Notes: generated from the sequence alone by a model not told the origin. A stretch of DNA of 64,000 bases from Maribellus comscasis (GCF_009762775.1 NZ_CP046401.1:4426001-4490000), one strand, 5' to 3'; positions 53,124-61,398 are shown, numbered from the stretch's first letter. Translations and numbers: made by a program.

Positions 53124-53552
53124 TTAATATTTAATTTCTATTTCTTCGTTTAGTACTTCGGCAAAAATAGCCAATTGTTTTGGTTTTTTCGTATTGGCAT
53201 AAACTTCAATTGTTTTGAACTGTTTTCCCCATAATCCGGAAGAATCAAACTCGACTTCAATAATTCCGCTTTCTCCCGGTAAAACATTTTCTTTCGAAAA
53301 TTCAGCTCTCATACAACCGCAATCGGTTTCCACTTTTTGTATCAATAAATTATTTTCCCCCGAATTTTTAAATTCAAAGGTAAAAACAACAATTTCACCC
53401 GCTTGAAGCGAACCAAAATTATGCATTTCTTTGCTAAACTCAAATTCTGTTATGACGTTTGTTTCCTGCTGTGTTGCCTTTGACTTCTGTTCGTTCCGGT
53501 TCCCGCAAGAGAAAAGAAAAGCAACAAGCAGTGTAAGCAGCATATTTTTCAT
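53124..53552 (-). CDS. DUF1573 family lipoprotein
   Basis: 142-aa exported protein with a short signal and lipobox AFLFSC (Cys16 lipidated). The DUF1573 domain is visible as FEFSKEMHNFGSLQAGEIVVFTFEFKNSGENNLLIQKVETDCGCMRAEFSKENVLPGESGIIEVEFDSSGLWGKQFKTIEVYAN, an immunoglobulin-like ASH/MSP-type fold with the conserved C-G-C. The function is not established. The start codon overlaps the nusB stop by one base (TGATG), indicating translational coupling, and yajC follows after 11 nt. Confidence 0.93.
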   Translation of the reverse strand: MKNMLLTLLVAFLFSCGNRNEQKSKATQQETNVITEFEFSKEMHNFGSLQAGEIVVFTFEFKNSGENNLLIQKVETDCGCMRAEFSKENVLPGESGIIEVEFDSSGLWGKQFKTIEVYANTKKPKQLAIFAEVLNEEIEIKY

Positions 53553-54502
53553 CAGGATTCACCTATTAATCCGCGGCCGGCTTTGTTTATTTTGCCCGAT
53601 TTTTTTAAGTCTTTTAATGTTTTATCCAGAATTCCGTTAATAAAATTCCGGCTTTTTTCAGTACTGTAAAATTTTGAAAGCTCAATGTATTCGTTTAATG
53701 AAACTTTGGTTGGAATGGAAGGAAAATAAAGAAACTCTGTTATGGCCAGTTGCATTACAAGAATATCCATAAATGCAATACGTTCCACATCCCAGTTTTT
53801 TGAGTGTTCTTTAATTAGTTCCCGCAGTTCGTCGTGGTTGATAATTGTTTTCCGAATTAAGTCTTTCGCAAAATCGCGATCTTCCTGGTCTTTAAACATC
53901 GGCATTAAACGTTGGTCTGAATCAGAAAGCTCGTTAAATTTTTTTAGCGTTTTTACTATCATCGAAATCACAAACTCAACATCATCATTCCAGTAGATGC
54001 TCTGTTCTTCAAGAACGATATATAAATCCTCGGCAACCAATATTATTTTGTTGAACAGCTTTTCAATAAATTTGCGGTCGTCGATAAACGAACGGGTTTT
54101 GTCGGCCATGTATTCTTTGTAAATGTCCGATTCAACCATAAACAAATACAATTCTTTTACCAGTTCAGGATAGTCTCTCCAGGTTAATTTTTTTTGTTCA
54201 AGATAAGCATTTAGCTGTCTGTTTGATCGCAATTGATGGACAACCTGATTGGTAATAAATTTGGTATTGGGATGAAGATCTTCGTATGTGGGTTGATGTT
54301 TGTTTCTTCGGATTTCGATCCGGTCTTCTGCATAATTTGCAATATCGAGTACCATGGCAAACAAGTAATGGTACAAATCGTACGATTTTTGGATACAGAA
54401 AAAGAGTTCTTTTTCGGTGTTGTTAAGAGACTTTTCTTCTGACGAATAGTAAGCGTATAAAACTTGTAATACTTTCGTACGGATAATCCTTCTGCTAATC
54501 AT
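53552..54502 (-). CDS. nusB: Transcription antitermination factor NusB
   Basis: 316-aa NusB, with the long N-terminal extension common in Bacteroidota. The C-terminal NusB domain has DHDELRELIKEHSKNWDVERIAFMDILVMQLAITEFLYFPSIPTKVSLNEYIELSKFYSTEKSRNFINGILDKTL. NusB with NusE (S10) recognises boxA for rRNA antitermination. The N-terminal part opens MISRRIIRTKVLQVLYAYYSS, typical of the family. It heads the nusB-DUF1573-yajC operon. Confidence 0.95.
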   Translation of the reverse strand: MISRRIIRTKVLQVLYAYYSSEEKSLNNTEKELFFCIQKSYDLYHYLFAMVLDIANYAEDRIEIRRNKHQPTYEDLHPNTKFITNQVVHQLRSNRQLNAYLEQKKLTWRDYPELVKELYLFMVESDIYKEYMADKTRSFIDDRKFIEKLFNKIILVAEDLYIVLEEQSIYWNDDVEFVISMIVKTLKKFNELSDSDQRLMPMFKDQEDRDFAKDLIRKTIINHDELRELIKEHSKNWDVERIAFMDILVMQLAITEFLYFPSIPTKVSLNEYIELSKFYSTEKSRNFINGILDKTLKDLKKSGKINKAGRGLIGES

Positions 54503-54525
54503 TCTAATGAACTTCGTATGTTACA

Positions 54526-54560
54526 GGCGGCAAAATTAAACTTTTTTTGAAAATGCCGCC
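54526..54560 (-). other. Stem-loop overlapping the nusB promoter region
   Basis: GGCGGCA (54526-54532) and TGCCGCC (54554-54560) can pair across a 21-nt A/T-rich loop, 24 nt upstream of nusB. The -7 element TAATTTTG (minus strand, 54538-54531) lies within it. An operator-like site or cruciform is possible; chance cannot be excluded. Confidence 0.4.
54531..54538 (-). promoter_or_regulatory. -7 promoter element of the nusB operon
   Basis: Minus-strand TAATTTTG (TAnnTTTG), 29 nt upstream of the nusB ATG, giving a leader of about 22 nt. Confidence 0.5.
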
Positions 54561-54656
54561 ACATTCTTTCTCTTTTCTGAAAAATAGAAACACAAGATTA
54601 AATATTTTGTTTTTCAAATTCTGGAATTCCAGCAATCCTCTCATTTTTTAGAAACA

Positions 54657-55427
54657 TTAAAATTCTCCGGTATGGCTAATATCGCCCCATTTTTTATCAT
54701 CATCTTTTTTTTCAACCGAAGACTGCGAATGGGTATTTTCTTCCCCTACAGTAAACTGCGATTCCTCATCGTCAATCTCTGTGTCTTCCTCATCTTCGTC
54801 CTCCCAGTCAAATTTATCGCGTCTGATTATATATTTCCTGTAATAAACAGCCAGTGCCACTCCCGAAACTGCTCCCCAAAGGTGGCCTTCCCATGAAACA
54901 TCGGGGTTAATAGGAAACATTCCCCATACCATTCCCCCATATAAAAAAACAACTACAACCGACAAAGTAAGTAAACGCACATCATTTCTGATTATCCCGC
55001 TAACAAAATGAAATGCAGCCATGGCATAAACCACACCACTTGCTCCAATGTGCCAGGCTTCCCGCCCCGAGAGCCAAACACAAAGTCCGGCAAGCAAATA
55101 CAGTTGAATAAAAATACGGTACGAAATACGCCGGTAAAAATAAATGAGCATAAACATCAGAATAAAAAACGGAATGGAATTAGAAATGAGATGATCAAAA
55201 TCGAAATGAATAAAGGGAGAAAATAGGATTCCGGGCAAGCCCTTTACATGAAGCGGGTAAACGCCCAAACGAACAAATGTAGTTCCAAGGGTCTGTTCAA
55301 TTATTTCTACTATCCAGAATACAACAACAAAAGCCGCCGGAAAAATCAGGCTGTGAATAAAAATCCGCTTTTCCATTTCCGGGTCAAGCTTTTTGGGGTT
55401 GCTCGGATAATATTTAAATATGCCCAT
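54657..55427 (-). CDS. Rhomboid family serine protease with acidic C-terminal tail
   Basis: The ATG at 55427 (MGIFKYYPSNPKKLDPEMEKRIFIHSL) is preferred to a TTG at 55442; product 256 aa. Residues about 20-195 hold six helices, with the catalytic Ser in HIGASGVVYA and His in WEGHLWGAVSG (residues 130 and 182 counted from the ATG), and FDFDHLISNSIPFF as the conserved oxyanion loop. A long hydrophilic, very acidic tail (WEDEDEEDTEIDDEESQF, continuing to the end) of about 55 residues follows the last helix. Substrate unknown. It is a second, distinct rhomboid in the window. Confidence 0.92.
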   Translation of the reverse strand: MGIFKYYPSNPKKLDPEMEKRIFIHSLIFPAAFVVVFWIVEIIEQTLGTTFVRLGVYPLHVKGLPGILFSPFIHFDFDHLISNSIPFFILMFMLIYFYRRISYRIFIQLYLLAGLCVWLSGREAWHIGASGVVYAMAAFHFVSGIIRNDVRLLTLSVVVVFLYGGMVWGMFPINPDVSWEGHLWGAVSGVALAVYYRKYIIRRDKFDWEDEDEEDTEIDDEESQFTVGEENTHSQSSVEKKDDDKKWGDISHTGEF

Positions 55428-55588
55428 GCTGTAAAATTCCAAACTTTAAGCATCAAAATACAAATAAGAACTAAAAATCAAATTTTTAATTGCAATTATT
55501 TAGCAATATCAGTTATTGTTGTCGTTCTGATTTCAGGCAATCATTTGAAAGTTGTTATTGTTTTTCTAGGAGGGATTAAAGCAAAAAC

Positions 55589-56617
55589 TTAACTTTTAAG
55601 GAGTTTTTTTATCAAATTAACAAATTCATAAATCTCTTCCTCGGTTGTGTCAAACGAAGTCATCCAGCGAACTTCAGACATTCCATCATTCCACATATAG
55701 AAAAAGAAGCGTTCTTTTAAAGGTGCAATAATTTCAGGTGGAACAATAGCAAATACGCCATTGGCCTCTACTGGTTGTGTAATTTTTATTTCCGGAATTT
55801 TTGCAAGCTCGTTTTTCAAAAGCCTGGCCATATTGTTAGAGTGACCGGCATTTTGTTTCCATAAATCATTCTCAAAGTAAGCCAAAAACTGAGCGCCTGC
55901 AAATCGCATTTTTGAATACAATTGCATACTTTGTTTGCGAATATATTTGGTGTATTTTATTAATTCAGGATTAAAAAAAAGAACCGCTTCTCCCATCATC
56001 ATCCCGTTTTTTGTACCGCCAAAGGAAAGAATATCTACTCCGCAGTTTTTGGTGAATTCCCTGAAATCCATGTTCAGTGCAACTGCGGCATTGGCAAGTC
56101 GCGCACCATCCATATGTAAAAACATATTGTTTTTATGCGCCAGGTCTGCTAAAGCAACAATTTCGTTTGGCTGATAAACGGTTCCCATTTCTGTAACCTG
56201 CGAAATGGAAATAACTTTAGGTTGCGAGTGGTGCTCGAAATCAAAACCTTTTAGATGATGTTGGATTGATTCGGGGCTAAGTTTGCCGTTTACAGGGTTT
56301 ACCGGGAGCAACTTACATCCTGTAAATTTTTCAGGGGCTCCACATTCGTCTTCCTGAATATGTGCCGTTTCAGCGCAAATTATTGAATTAAAACTTTGTG
56401 TTACTGATGACAAGCCCAGAACATTTGCGCCTGTTCCGTTAAAAACAAAAAAAACTTCGGTTTCTCCGCCAAATTTTTCTTTAAATTTTTCAATCGCTTT
56501 TTGTGTGTATTGATCATCTCCGTAACCAACTACATGTCCGATATTGGCGTCTTCAATTGCTTTTAAAATTGCCGGGTGGATCCCGGAATTATTGTCGCTC
56601 GCAAATCCTTTTTTCAT
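55589..56617 (-). CDS. Low-specificity L-threonine aldolase (beta-eliminating lyase family)
   Basis: 342-aa PLP-dependent enzyme that cleaves threonine or allo-threonine to glycine and acetaldehyde. The N-terminal FASDNNSGIHPAILKAIEDANIGHVVGYGDDQYT, VFFVFNGTGANVLGL, the PLP-ring-binding Asp170 in FLHMDGARLANAAVAL and Lys203 in SFGGTKNGMMMGEAV are all in place. The product length matches the family (about 330-350). It is monocistronic and divergent from the GPP34 operon. Aldolase is favoured over other beta-eliminating lyases by the SFGGTKNG context. Confidence 0.93.
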   Translation of the reverse strand: MKKGFASDNNSGIHPAILKAIEDANIGHVVGYGDDQYTQKAIEKFKEKFGGETEVFFVFNGTGANVLGLSSVTQSFNSIICAETAHIQEDECGAPEKFTGCKLLPVNPVNGKLSPESIQHHLKGFDFEHHSQPKVISISQVTEMGTVYQPNEIVALADLAHKNNMFLHMDGARLANAAVALNMDFREFTKNCGVDILSFGGTKNGMMMGEAVLFFNPELIKYTKYIRKQSMQLYSKMRFAGAQFLAYFENDLWKQNAGHSNNMARLLKNELAKIPEIKITQPVEANGVFAIVPPEIIAPLKERFFFYMWNDGMSEVRWMTSFDTTEEEIYEFVNLIKKLLKS

Positions 56618-56711
56618 AATTATGAATGTTGATATTACTCGGTTTTTCAGATTCTTTGTAACTTTCAGTGAACTTTTTCTACGAATATAGAAAGAACCGA
56701 AAGTACAAAAA

Positions 56712-57386
56712 ATGAATGAACCAATTCCTTTATCCCAGAAAATATATCTGCTGGGGATTCATCCTCAAAAAGGTGGCGTTATTTCAGCAGCCTACACAGC
56801 AATGGATTACGTTTTGCTTGGAGCACTTTTTCTTGAACTTTATCAAAATAAAAATATAAGTTTTGAGAAAAAAAGGATTATTCTCAAAAATCCAAAAACG
56901 GAAATTCCGCTGCACGATTTTTTAATTCAAAAACTAAAAAAATCGAAACGCGATTTAAAAATTTCGCGTTGGATGAATCGTCTGTATTTTTCGTTAAAGT
57001 ATATTCGTGGTGAAGTTCAACAAGGACTGGTAAACAAGCGAATTATAAAAGTCAAACACAAACGGTTTCTTTTTTTTAAATGGAATTCTCCGGTTATCGT
57101 TAATAAACAAGCCCTTTACCATTTGCTATCAGAAATCGAAAACCATATTTTAAAAGGGACAGTAAACGAGGAAGAAATTATGCTATTGTCGTTCTTAAAA
57201 CCGGCAGGATTGATGAAGCGGCTTTTTCCCGAAAAAGAAAAGCGAAATATAGCTTCCCGAAAATTAAAAAATATGATGGTTGAAAATCCGGTTTCAGGTG
57301 CAGTTGCCGATGCTATTTCAGCATCGCAGGCAGTAGCTGCTTCTGTTGCTGCATCAGCAGCCGCTACCGCTGCGGCTACTTCATGA
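56712..57386 (+). CDS. GPP34 (GOLPH3/Vps74) family protein
   Basis: 224-aa protein of the GPP34 family, whose eukaryotic member GOLPH3 binds phosphatidylinositol-4-phosphate at the Golgi; bacterial members are of unknown role. The fold is seen in LSQKIYLLGIHPQKGGVISAAYTAMDYVLLGALFLELYQN, FLIQKLKKSKRDLKISRWMNRLYFSLKYIRGEVQQGLVNKRIIK and EEEIMLLSFLKPAGLMKRLFPEKEKR. The C-terminus ends in an Ala-rich low-complexity tail (AVAASVAASAAATAAATS). Its stop overlaps the photolyase start by 4 nt, so the two are coupled. Confidence 0.9.
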   Translation: MNEPIPLSQKIYLLGIHPQKGGVISAAYTAMDYVLLGALFLELYQNKNISFEKKRIILKNPKTEIPLHDFLIQKLKKSKRDLKISRWMNRLYFSLKYIRGEVQQGLVNKRIIKVKHKRFLFFKWNSPVIVNKQALYHLLSEIENHILKGTVNEEEIMLLSFLKPAGLMKRLFPEKEKRNIASRKLKNMMVENPVSGAVADAISASQAVAASVAASAAATAAATS

Positions 57387-58687
57387 TGAAAGAGAAAATT
57401 AACATATTTTGGTTCCGTCGCGATTTACGGTTAAATGATAACCACGGCTTATGTAAAGCTTTGCAATCAGGGCTTCCGGTGCTCTCTGTTTTTATTTTTG
57501 ATACCGAAATTCTGAATAAGTTGAATGATAAAAAGGATGCCCGGGTTTCTTTTATTTATGCTGAAATTCAAAGGATAAAAGAGACACTTGAAAAGAGGGG
57601 GAGTTCATTGAAGATTTTTCAAACGAAACCTTTGGATGCGTTTCAAAAGTTAGCAACCGAATTTGAAATAAATGCTGTTTATACCAACAAAGATTATGAA
57701 CCTTATGCCATCCGGCGGGATAAAGATGTAAGTGATTCTCTCCAAAAAAAAGGAGTTGATTTTTATTCGTTTAAAGATCATGTGATTTTTGATGAAAATG
57801 AAGTTTTGAAAGACGACGGTACACCTTATACAATATTTGCGCCTTTCAGTAAGAAATGGAAACAGATTCTCGGAAGCCAGGAAATTCCTGAATTTCATTC
57901 GGAAAATCATGTGGCGAATTTTGTAAAAACAAAGCCGTTTAAAAGTCAGAAATTGGAGGATTTGGGGTTTCAAAAAAGCTCCATTGAGGTTTCGAAACCA
58001 ATAATCTCCGACGAGATTATTTCTGATTATTCAAAAACACGTGATATACCTGCCATCGGGGGAACAACTCGTTTAGGGATACACCTGAGATTTGGGACCA
58101 TAAGTATTAGAGCACTGACAAGAATTGCACAAAGACTTTCCGAAACGTTTCTGAATGAACTCATTTGGAGGAACTTTTTTATCGATATCTTATGGCATTT
58201 CCCGCATGTGCTTGACAGATCATTTAAGCCAAAATACGATTTAATTCAATGGCGAAACAATGAAAAGGAGTTTGAACGGTGGTGCCGGGGAGAAACCGGT
58301 TACCCAATGGTGGATGCCGGAATGCGTGAATTAAACAAAACGGGGTTTATGCATAACCGTGTACGAATGCTTACGGCCGGTTTTTTAACCAAACATTTAT
58401 TGGTCGACTGGCGGTGGGGCGAAGCGTACTTCGCAGAAAAATTACTTGATTACGAATTGGCCTCCAACAACGGAAATTGGCAGTGGGCCGCTGGAACCGG
58501 TTGCGATGCTGCACCTTATTTCCGGATTTTTAACCCGGAATCGCAACAAAAAAAGTTTGACCCGGAGGCAAAATACATTCTGAAATGGATTCCCGAATAC
58601 GGCACGATGAGGTATCCACATCCTTTGGTTGAACACAAGTTTGCCCGGGAAAGAGCCTTAAAAACTTACAAAGAAGCTTTAAAATAA
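57383..58687 (+). CDS. Deoxyribodipyrimidine photo-lyase/cryptochrome (CPD class I)
   Basis: 434-aa FAD-dependent photolyase that uses blue light to split cyclobutane pyrimidine dimers. The N-terminal antenna domain opens INIFWFRRDLRLNDNHGL; the FAD domain has GGTTRLGIHLRFGTISIRAL, FLNELIWRNFFIDILWHFP, the active-site region TGYPMVDAGMRELNKTGFMHNRVRMLTAGFLTKHLLVDWRWGEAYFAEKLLDYELASNNGNWQWAAGTGCDAAPYFRIFNP, which contains the tryptophan and asparagine residues of CPD photolyases. It lies between GPP34 (4-nt overlap) and a small membrane protein (1-nt overlap). Photolyase activity is likely; cryptochrome signalling cannot be excluded. Confidence 0.95.
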   Translation: MMKEKINIFWFRRDLRLNDNHGLCKALQSGLPVLSVFIFDTEILNKLNDKKDARVSFIYAEIQRIKETLEKRGSSLKIFQTKPLDAFQKLATEFEINAVYTNKDYEPYAIRRDKDVSDSLQKKGVDFYSFKDHVIFDENEVLKDDGTPYTIFAPFSKKWKQILGSQEIPEFHSENHVANFVKTKPFKSQKLEDLGFQKSSIEVSKPIISDEIISDYSKTRDIPAIGGTTRLGIHLRFGTISIRALTRIAQRLSETFLNELIWRNFFIDILWHFPHVLDRSFKPKYDLIQWRNNEKEFERWCRGETGYPMVDAGMRELNKTGFMHNRVRMLTAGFLTKHLLVDWRWGEAYFAEKLLDYELASNNGNWQWAAGTGCDAAPYFRIFNPESQQKKFDPEAKYILKWIPEYGTMRYPHPLVEHKFARERALKTYKEALK

Positions 58688-58998
58688 TGGAAAAGTTTAA
58701 AAAGATAGTATTGTATGCAGCGGGGCCGGGTATAATGGTGGTTGAAGTGGTTGCCATTTTTATACATCTGTTTACCAGCGAAAATGCAAAACCATGGATA
58801 ACCGGAGGTTTAATTGTTTTTTTTGTGGTTTTTATTCCGTTGTATTCGGTTGAATATTTCAGACAGAATTTTAAAAATGAAAAGTCAAAATCGGTTCAGT
58901 TCAAAAAAACGAAAAACCGGACAGAGTGGGAGGGAGGAAATATTCATGGGAGAGTTCCCAAAAACAGCGAACGACCCGGAAAAATATTTAACAAATAA
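58687..58998 (+). CDS. Small uncharacterised membrane protein
   Basis: 103-aa protein with two membrane helices (about 8-28 and 38-58) and a basic hydrophilic tail (about 60-103) rich in Lys, Asn and Arg. I do not recognise the family. The start codon shares one base with the photolyase stop, so it is the third cistron of the GPP34-photolyase operon. The reading frame is open and the context supports a real gene. Confidence 0.65.
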   Translation: MEKFKKIVLYAAGPGIMVVEVVAIFIHLFTSENAKPWITGGLIVFFVVFIPLYSVEYFRQNFKNEKSKSVQFKKTKNRTEWEGGNIHGRVPKNSERPGKIFNK

Positions 58999-59001
58999 AA
59001 A

Positions 59002-59535
59002 TTATTCCTGCAGCCATTCCATTATTCTTCGGTTTTTTGGACCTTTAAAAGGCGGGACAAAATCAACAACGCTTCCTTCTTCATCGATCATAAATTTTTG
59101 AAAATTCCACAATACACTGGCATCCAAAGTACCGTTTTCCTCACTGCTGGTTAACCACTGATAAATTGGAGGTGGATTTTCTTTGATTGATATTTTTTCC
59201 ATCATCGGGAATGAAACACCGTATTTCTGTGTACAGAATTCCAAAATTTGTCCATTGTCGCCCGGATCTTGTTTGCCAAAATCGTTGCAAGGAAAACCAA
59301 TAATCTCAAAGTCGTCACCACCGAATTCTTCGTACAATTCCTGTAATTTTTTGAATTGCGGCGTTAAAGCACATTCCGAGGCCGTATTTACAATCAAAAC
59401 CTTCTTGCCTTTTAAAGTTGAAAAATCAAACTTTTTTCCGTCGATAGTTGTAGCCGTAAAATCGTATAATGTTTTGTATTGGCTGAATGATTGTACCGAA
59501 ATTATCATACAAAAAAGAAGCAGAAATTTTTTCAT
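59002..59535 (-). CDS. Exported glutathione peroxidase family protein (Cys type)
   Basis: 177-aa peroxidase with a signal peptide (about 3-19, ending SFSQ). The catalytic tetrad is visible: Cys55 in NTASECALTPQF (Cys in place of Sec), Gln89 in FPCNDFGKQDPG, and Trp143-Asn144 in VLWNFQKFMID. Bacterial enzymes of this group mostly use thioredoxin-like proteins rather than glutathione to reduce peroxides. The 3' end is 4 nt from the convergent membrane-protein gene. Confidence 0.95.
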   Translation of the reverse strand: MKKFLLLFCMIISVQSFSQYKTLYDFTATTIDGKKFDFSTLKGKKVLIVNTASECALTPQFKKLQELYEEFGGDDFEIIGFPCNDFGKQDPGDNGQILEFCTQKYGVSFPMMEKISIKENPPPIYQWLTSSEENGTLDASVLWNFQKFMIDEEGSVVDFVPPFKGPKNRRIMEWLQE

Positions 59536-59633
59536 AAAAATGAATGTTTAGTATCCAACTGCAAATCAACAGAATCATAAAATTACTGGATTTGTTGTTA
59601 ATAAAAAAACCGTGTAAAAAAGGTAGTTTTGAT

Positions 59634-59641
59634 TATCTTTG
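59634..59641 (+). promoter_or_regulatory. -7 promoter element of dnaX
   Basis: TATCTTTG (TAnnTTTG) 28 nt before the ATG at 59669. It covers the TTG at 59639 that would otherwise be the longest-frame start, supporting the ATG at 59669. Confidence 0.5.
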
Positions 59642-59668
59642 GTCAAACACTGCGGGAAGGCAAAGTTT

Positions 59669-60772
59669 ATGGAGAATTTTATTGTTTCAGCACGAAAATA
59701 CAGGCCAGACTCATTTGATACGGTTGTTGCTCAATCGTCGATTACCAATACCCTGAAAAATGCCATTAAAAGCAAACAACTGGCACATGCCTATTTGTTT
59801 TGCGGACCGCGTGGTGTTGGAAAGACTACCTGTGCACGTATTTTTGCAAAAACAATAAATTGTACCAATCTGACTCCTGAAAACGAAGCGTGTAATGAAT
59901 GTGAATCGTGTAAAGCATTTAATTCGAGCCGTTCGTTTAATATCCATGAGTTGGATGCCGCTTCAAATAATTCGGTGGATGATATCCGGAATCTTACCGA
60001 TCAGGTTCGTGTCCCTCCGCAAATGGGAAAATACAGCGTGTATATTATCGATGAGGTTCACATGCTTTCACAACAGGCCTTTAATGCTTTTCTTAAAACG
60101 CTGGAAGAACCACCCAAACATGCCCTTTTTGTTTTAGCTACCACCGAAAAACATAAAATAATACCTACTATTTTATCGCGCTGCCAGATTTTTGATTTTA
60201 ACAGAATTAAAGTTGAAGATATAGCTGAACATTTGGAATATGTAGCAAAAAGCGAAGGTGTAGAGGTTGAAAGCGAAGGTTTGAATATCGTTGCTCAGAA
60301 AGCCGATGGCGCTATGCGTGATGCATTGTCGATTTTTGACCAGATTGTAAGTTTTTCGGGAAAGAAGATTACCTACCAGGATGTCATCACAAATTTAAAT
60401 GTACTGGATTACGATTATTATTTCCGTTTAATCGACCAGTTTTTGAAAAATGATGTAACTGGAGCCTTGCTGACATTTAATGACATTTTAAATCACGGTT
60501 TTGACGGGCATCATTTTATAACTGGTTTAAGCGGGCATATTCGTGATTTGCTGGTTTGTAAAGACCCGGTCACCGTTCAGCTTTTAGAAGTCGGTGGAGA
60601 AATAAAGGAGCGATATAAAGGGCAGGCTCAAAGTTGCCCGCAGGATTTTTTACTGGAGGCTCTGAAAATAAGCAATGAATGCGACCTGCAGTACAAAATA
60701 AGTCAGAATAAAAGGCTGTTGGTTGAACTTGCGCTGATTCGGATGGCACAGCTCTCCTTAAAAAAAAAATAG
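59669..60772 (+). CDS. dnaX: DNA polymerase III subunit gamma/tau, gamma-length reading frame
   Basis: The ATG at 59669 (MENFIVSARKYRPDSF) is the family start; a TTG 30 nt upstream lies in the promoter. The 367-aa product is the motor ATPase of the clamp loader: Walker A GPRGVGKTT (46-54), a four-cysteine zinc site (Cys65, Cys75, Cys78, Cys81), Walker B/DEAD-like DEVH (128-131), LEEPPKHALFVLATTEKHKIIPTILSRCQIF (sensor 1), and domain III at 230-365. It ends in LKKK and TAG after a run of ten A residues; the tau C-terminal domain continues in the -1 frame. See the separate entries for the slip site and C-terminal part. holA in this window encodes a partner. Confidence 0.95.
   Translation: MENFIVSARKYRPDSFDTVVAQSSITNTLKNAIKSKQLAHAYLFCGPRGVGKTTCARIFAKTINCTNLTPENEACNECESCKAFNSSRSFNIHELDAASNNSVDDIRNLTDQVRVPPQMGKYSVYIIDEVHMLSQQAFNAFLKTLEEPPKHALFVLATTEKHKIIPTILSRCQIFDFNRIKVEDIAEHLEYVAKSEGVEVESEGLNIVAQKADGAMRDALSIFDQIVSFSGKKITYQDVITNLNVLDYDYYFRLIDQFLKNDVTGALLTFNDILNHGFDGHHFITGLSGHIRDLLVCKDPVTVQLLEVGGEIKERYKGQAQSCPQDFLLEALKISNECDLQYKISQNKRLLVELALIRMAQLSLKKK
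60760..60769 (+). other. A10 run: probable slippage or programmed frameshift site in dnaX
   Basis: Ten A residues after TCCTT, with the zero-frame TAG directly next (60770-60772). Reading after a -1 shift (or +1 A or -2 A in the transcript) continues IDDGSQADDMLEPIFSEIKE without a stop for 209 codons. Escherichia coli uses a -1 shift at A-AAA-AAG, and Thermus thermophilus uses slippage on A9 to make two DnaX forms. No upstream SD-like stimulator or strong downstream hairpin is seen, so polymerase slippage is the better guess. Confidence 0.7.
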
Positions 60773-61398
60773 ATGACGGTTCGCAGGCTGATGATATGCT
60801 GGAGCCCATCTTTTCAGAGATAAAAGAAAGTTCCAAACAAGAAGGATCAAAATCAGAAGCCAGGCAAGTACCCAAACGCCCTGAGCCTTCTCAAAATTCG
60901 AGGCCACGTAAAATTGCTAAAAGAGCATCGCGTAGTACGGGCGTTCCTTCAATAAAAGATGCTTTACAGGGAAAGTTTGAAGAAGATCAGATTTCAGCAA
61001 AGGAACAACACCAAATTTATAACCAATCGGATGAAAAAGAAGATTTTTCTGAAGAAGCGTTACAGCAAAAATGGGAACAGTTTACCGCTCGTTTTGATGA
61101 TCGCCCGAATCTAAAATCTACATTGTCAAGGCTTCCGCAAATTCAGGAAAACTACAGCTTATTGCTTGAAATTGAAAATACGGTCCAGGAAAACCTCATT
61201 AACAGTATAAAACCTGAATTGGTTTCGTGGTTGAGGAAAGAGTTAAAAAATTCTCATATTCAACTTGTTACTAAAATAACCGAAACAATTAAGGGAAGGA
61301 TTATTTACACTGATTCGGAAAAGTTTGATGAAATGGTAAAAAAGAATCCTCAGCTGGCTGTTTTAAAGCAAAAGTTTAATCTTGATTTTGGTGGCTGA
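60769..61398 (+). CDS. dnaX: DnaX tau C-terminal domain in the -1 frame
   Basis: Continues the dnaX protein after a -1 shift at the A10 run; the fused tau-like product would be 576 aa, close to normal Bacteroidota DnaX length. This part begins IDDGSQADDMLEPIFSEIKESS, has a Pro/Arg/Lys-rich disordered linker (about 20-65) and ends in a folded domain (about 80-205: DFSEEALQQKWEQFTARFDDRPNLKSTLSRLPQI, LVSWLRKELKNSHIQL, FDEMVKKNPQLAVLKQKFNLDFG) typical of DnaX C-termini, where tau contacts the polymerase alpha subunit. An ATG at 60796 could start it separately, but that would be an unusual split. Conserved content argues against simple decay. Confidence 0.82.
   Translation: MDDGSQADDMLEPIFSEIKESSKQEGSKSEARQVPKRPEPSQNSRPRKIAKRASRSTGVPSIKDALQGKFEEDQISAKEQHQIYNQSDEKEDFSEEALQQKWEQFTARFDDRPNLKSTLSRLPQIQENYSLLLEIENTVQENLINSIKPELVSWLRKELKNSHIQLVTKITETIKGRIIYTDSEKFDEMVKKNPQLAVLKQKFNLDFGG

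Noticed and set aside
59002..59535. Loss of catalytic residues in the glutathione peroxidase because FPCNQF is FPCNDF here
   Set aside because: The substituted residue is not the catalytic Gln; Gln89 in GKQDPG, Cys55 and Trp143-Asn144 are all present.
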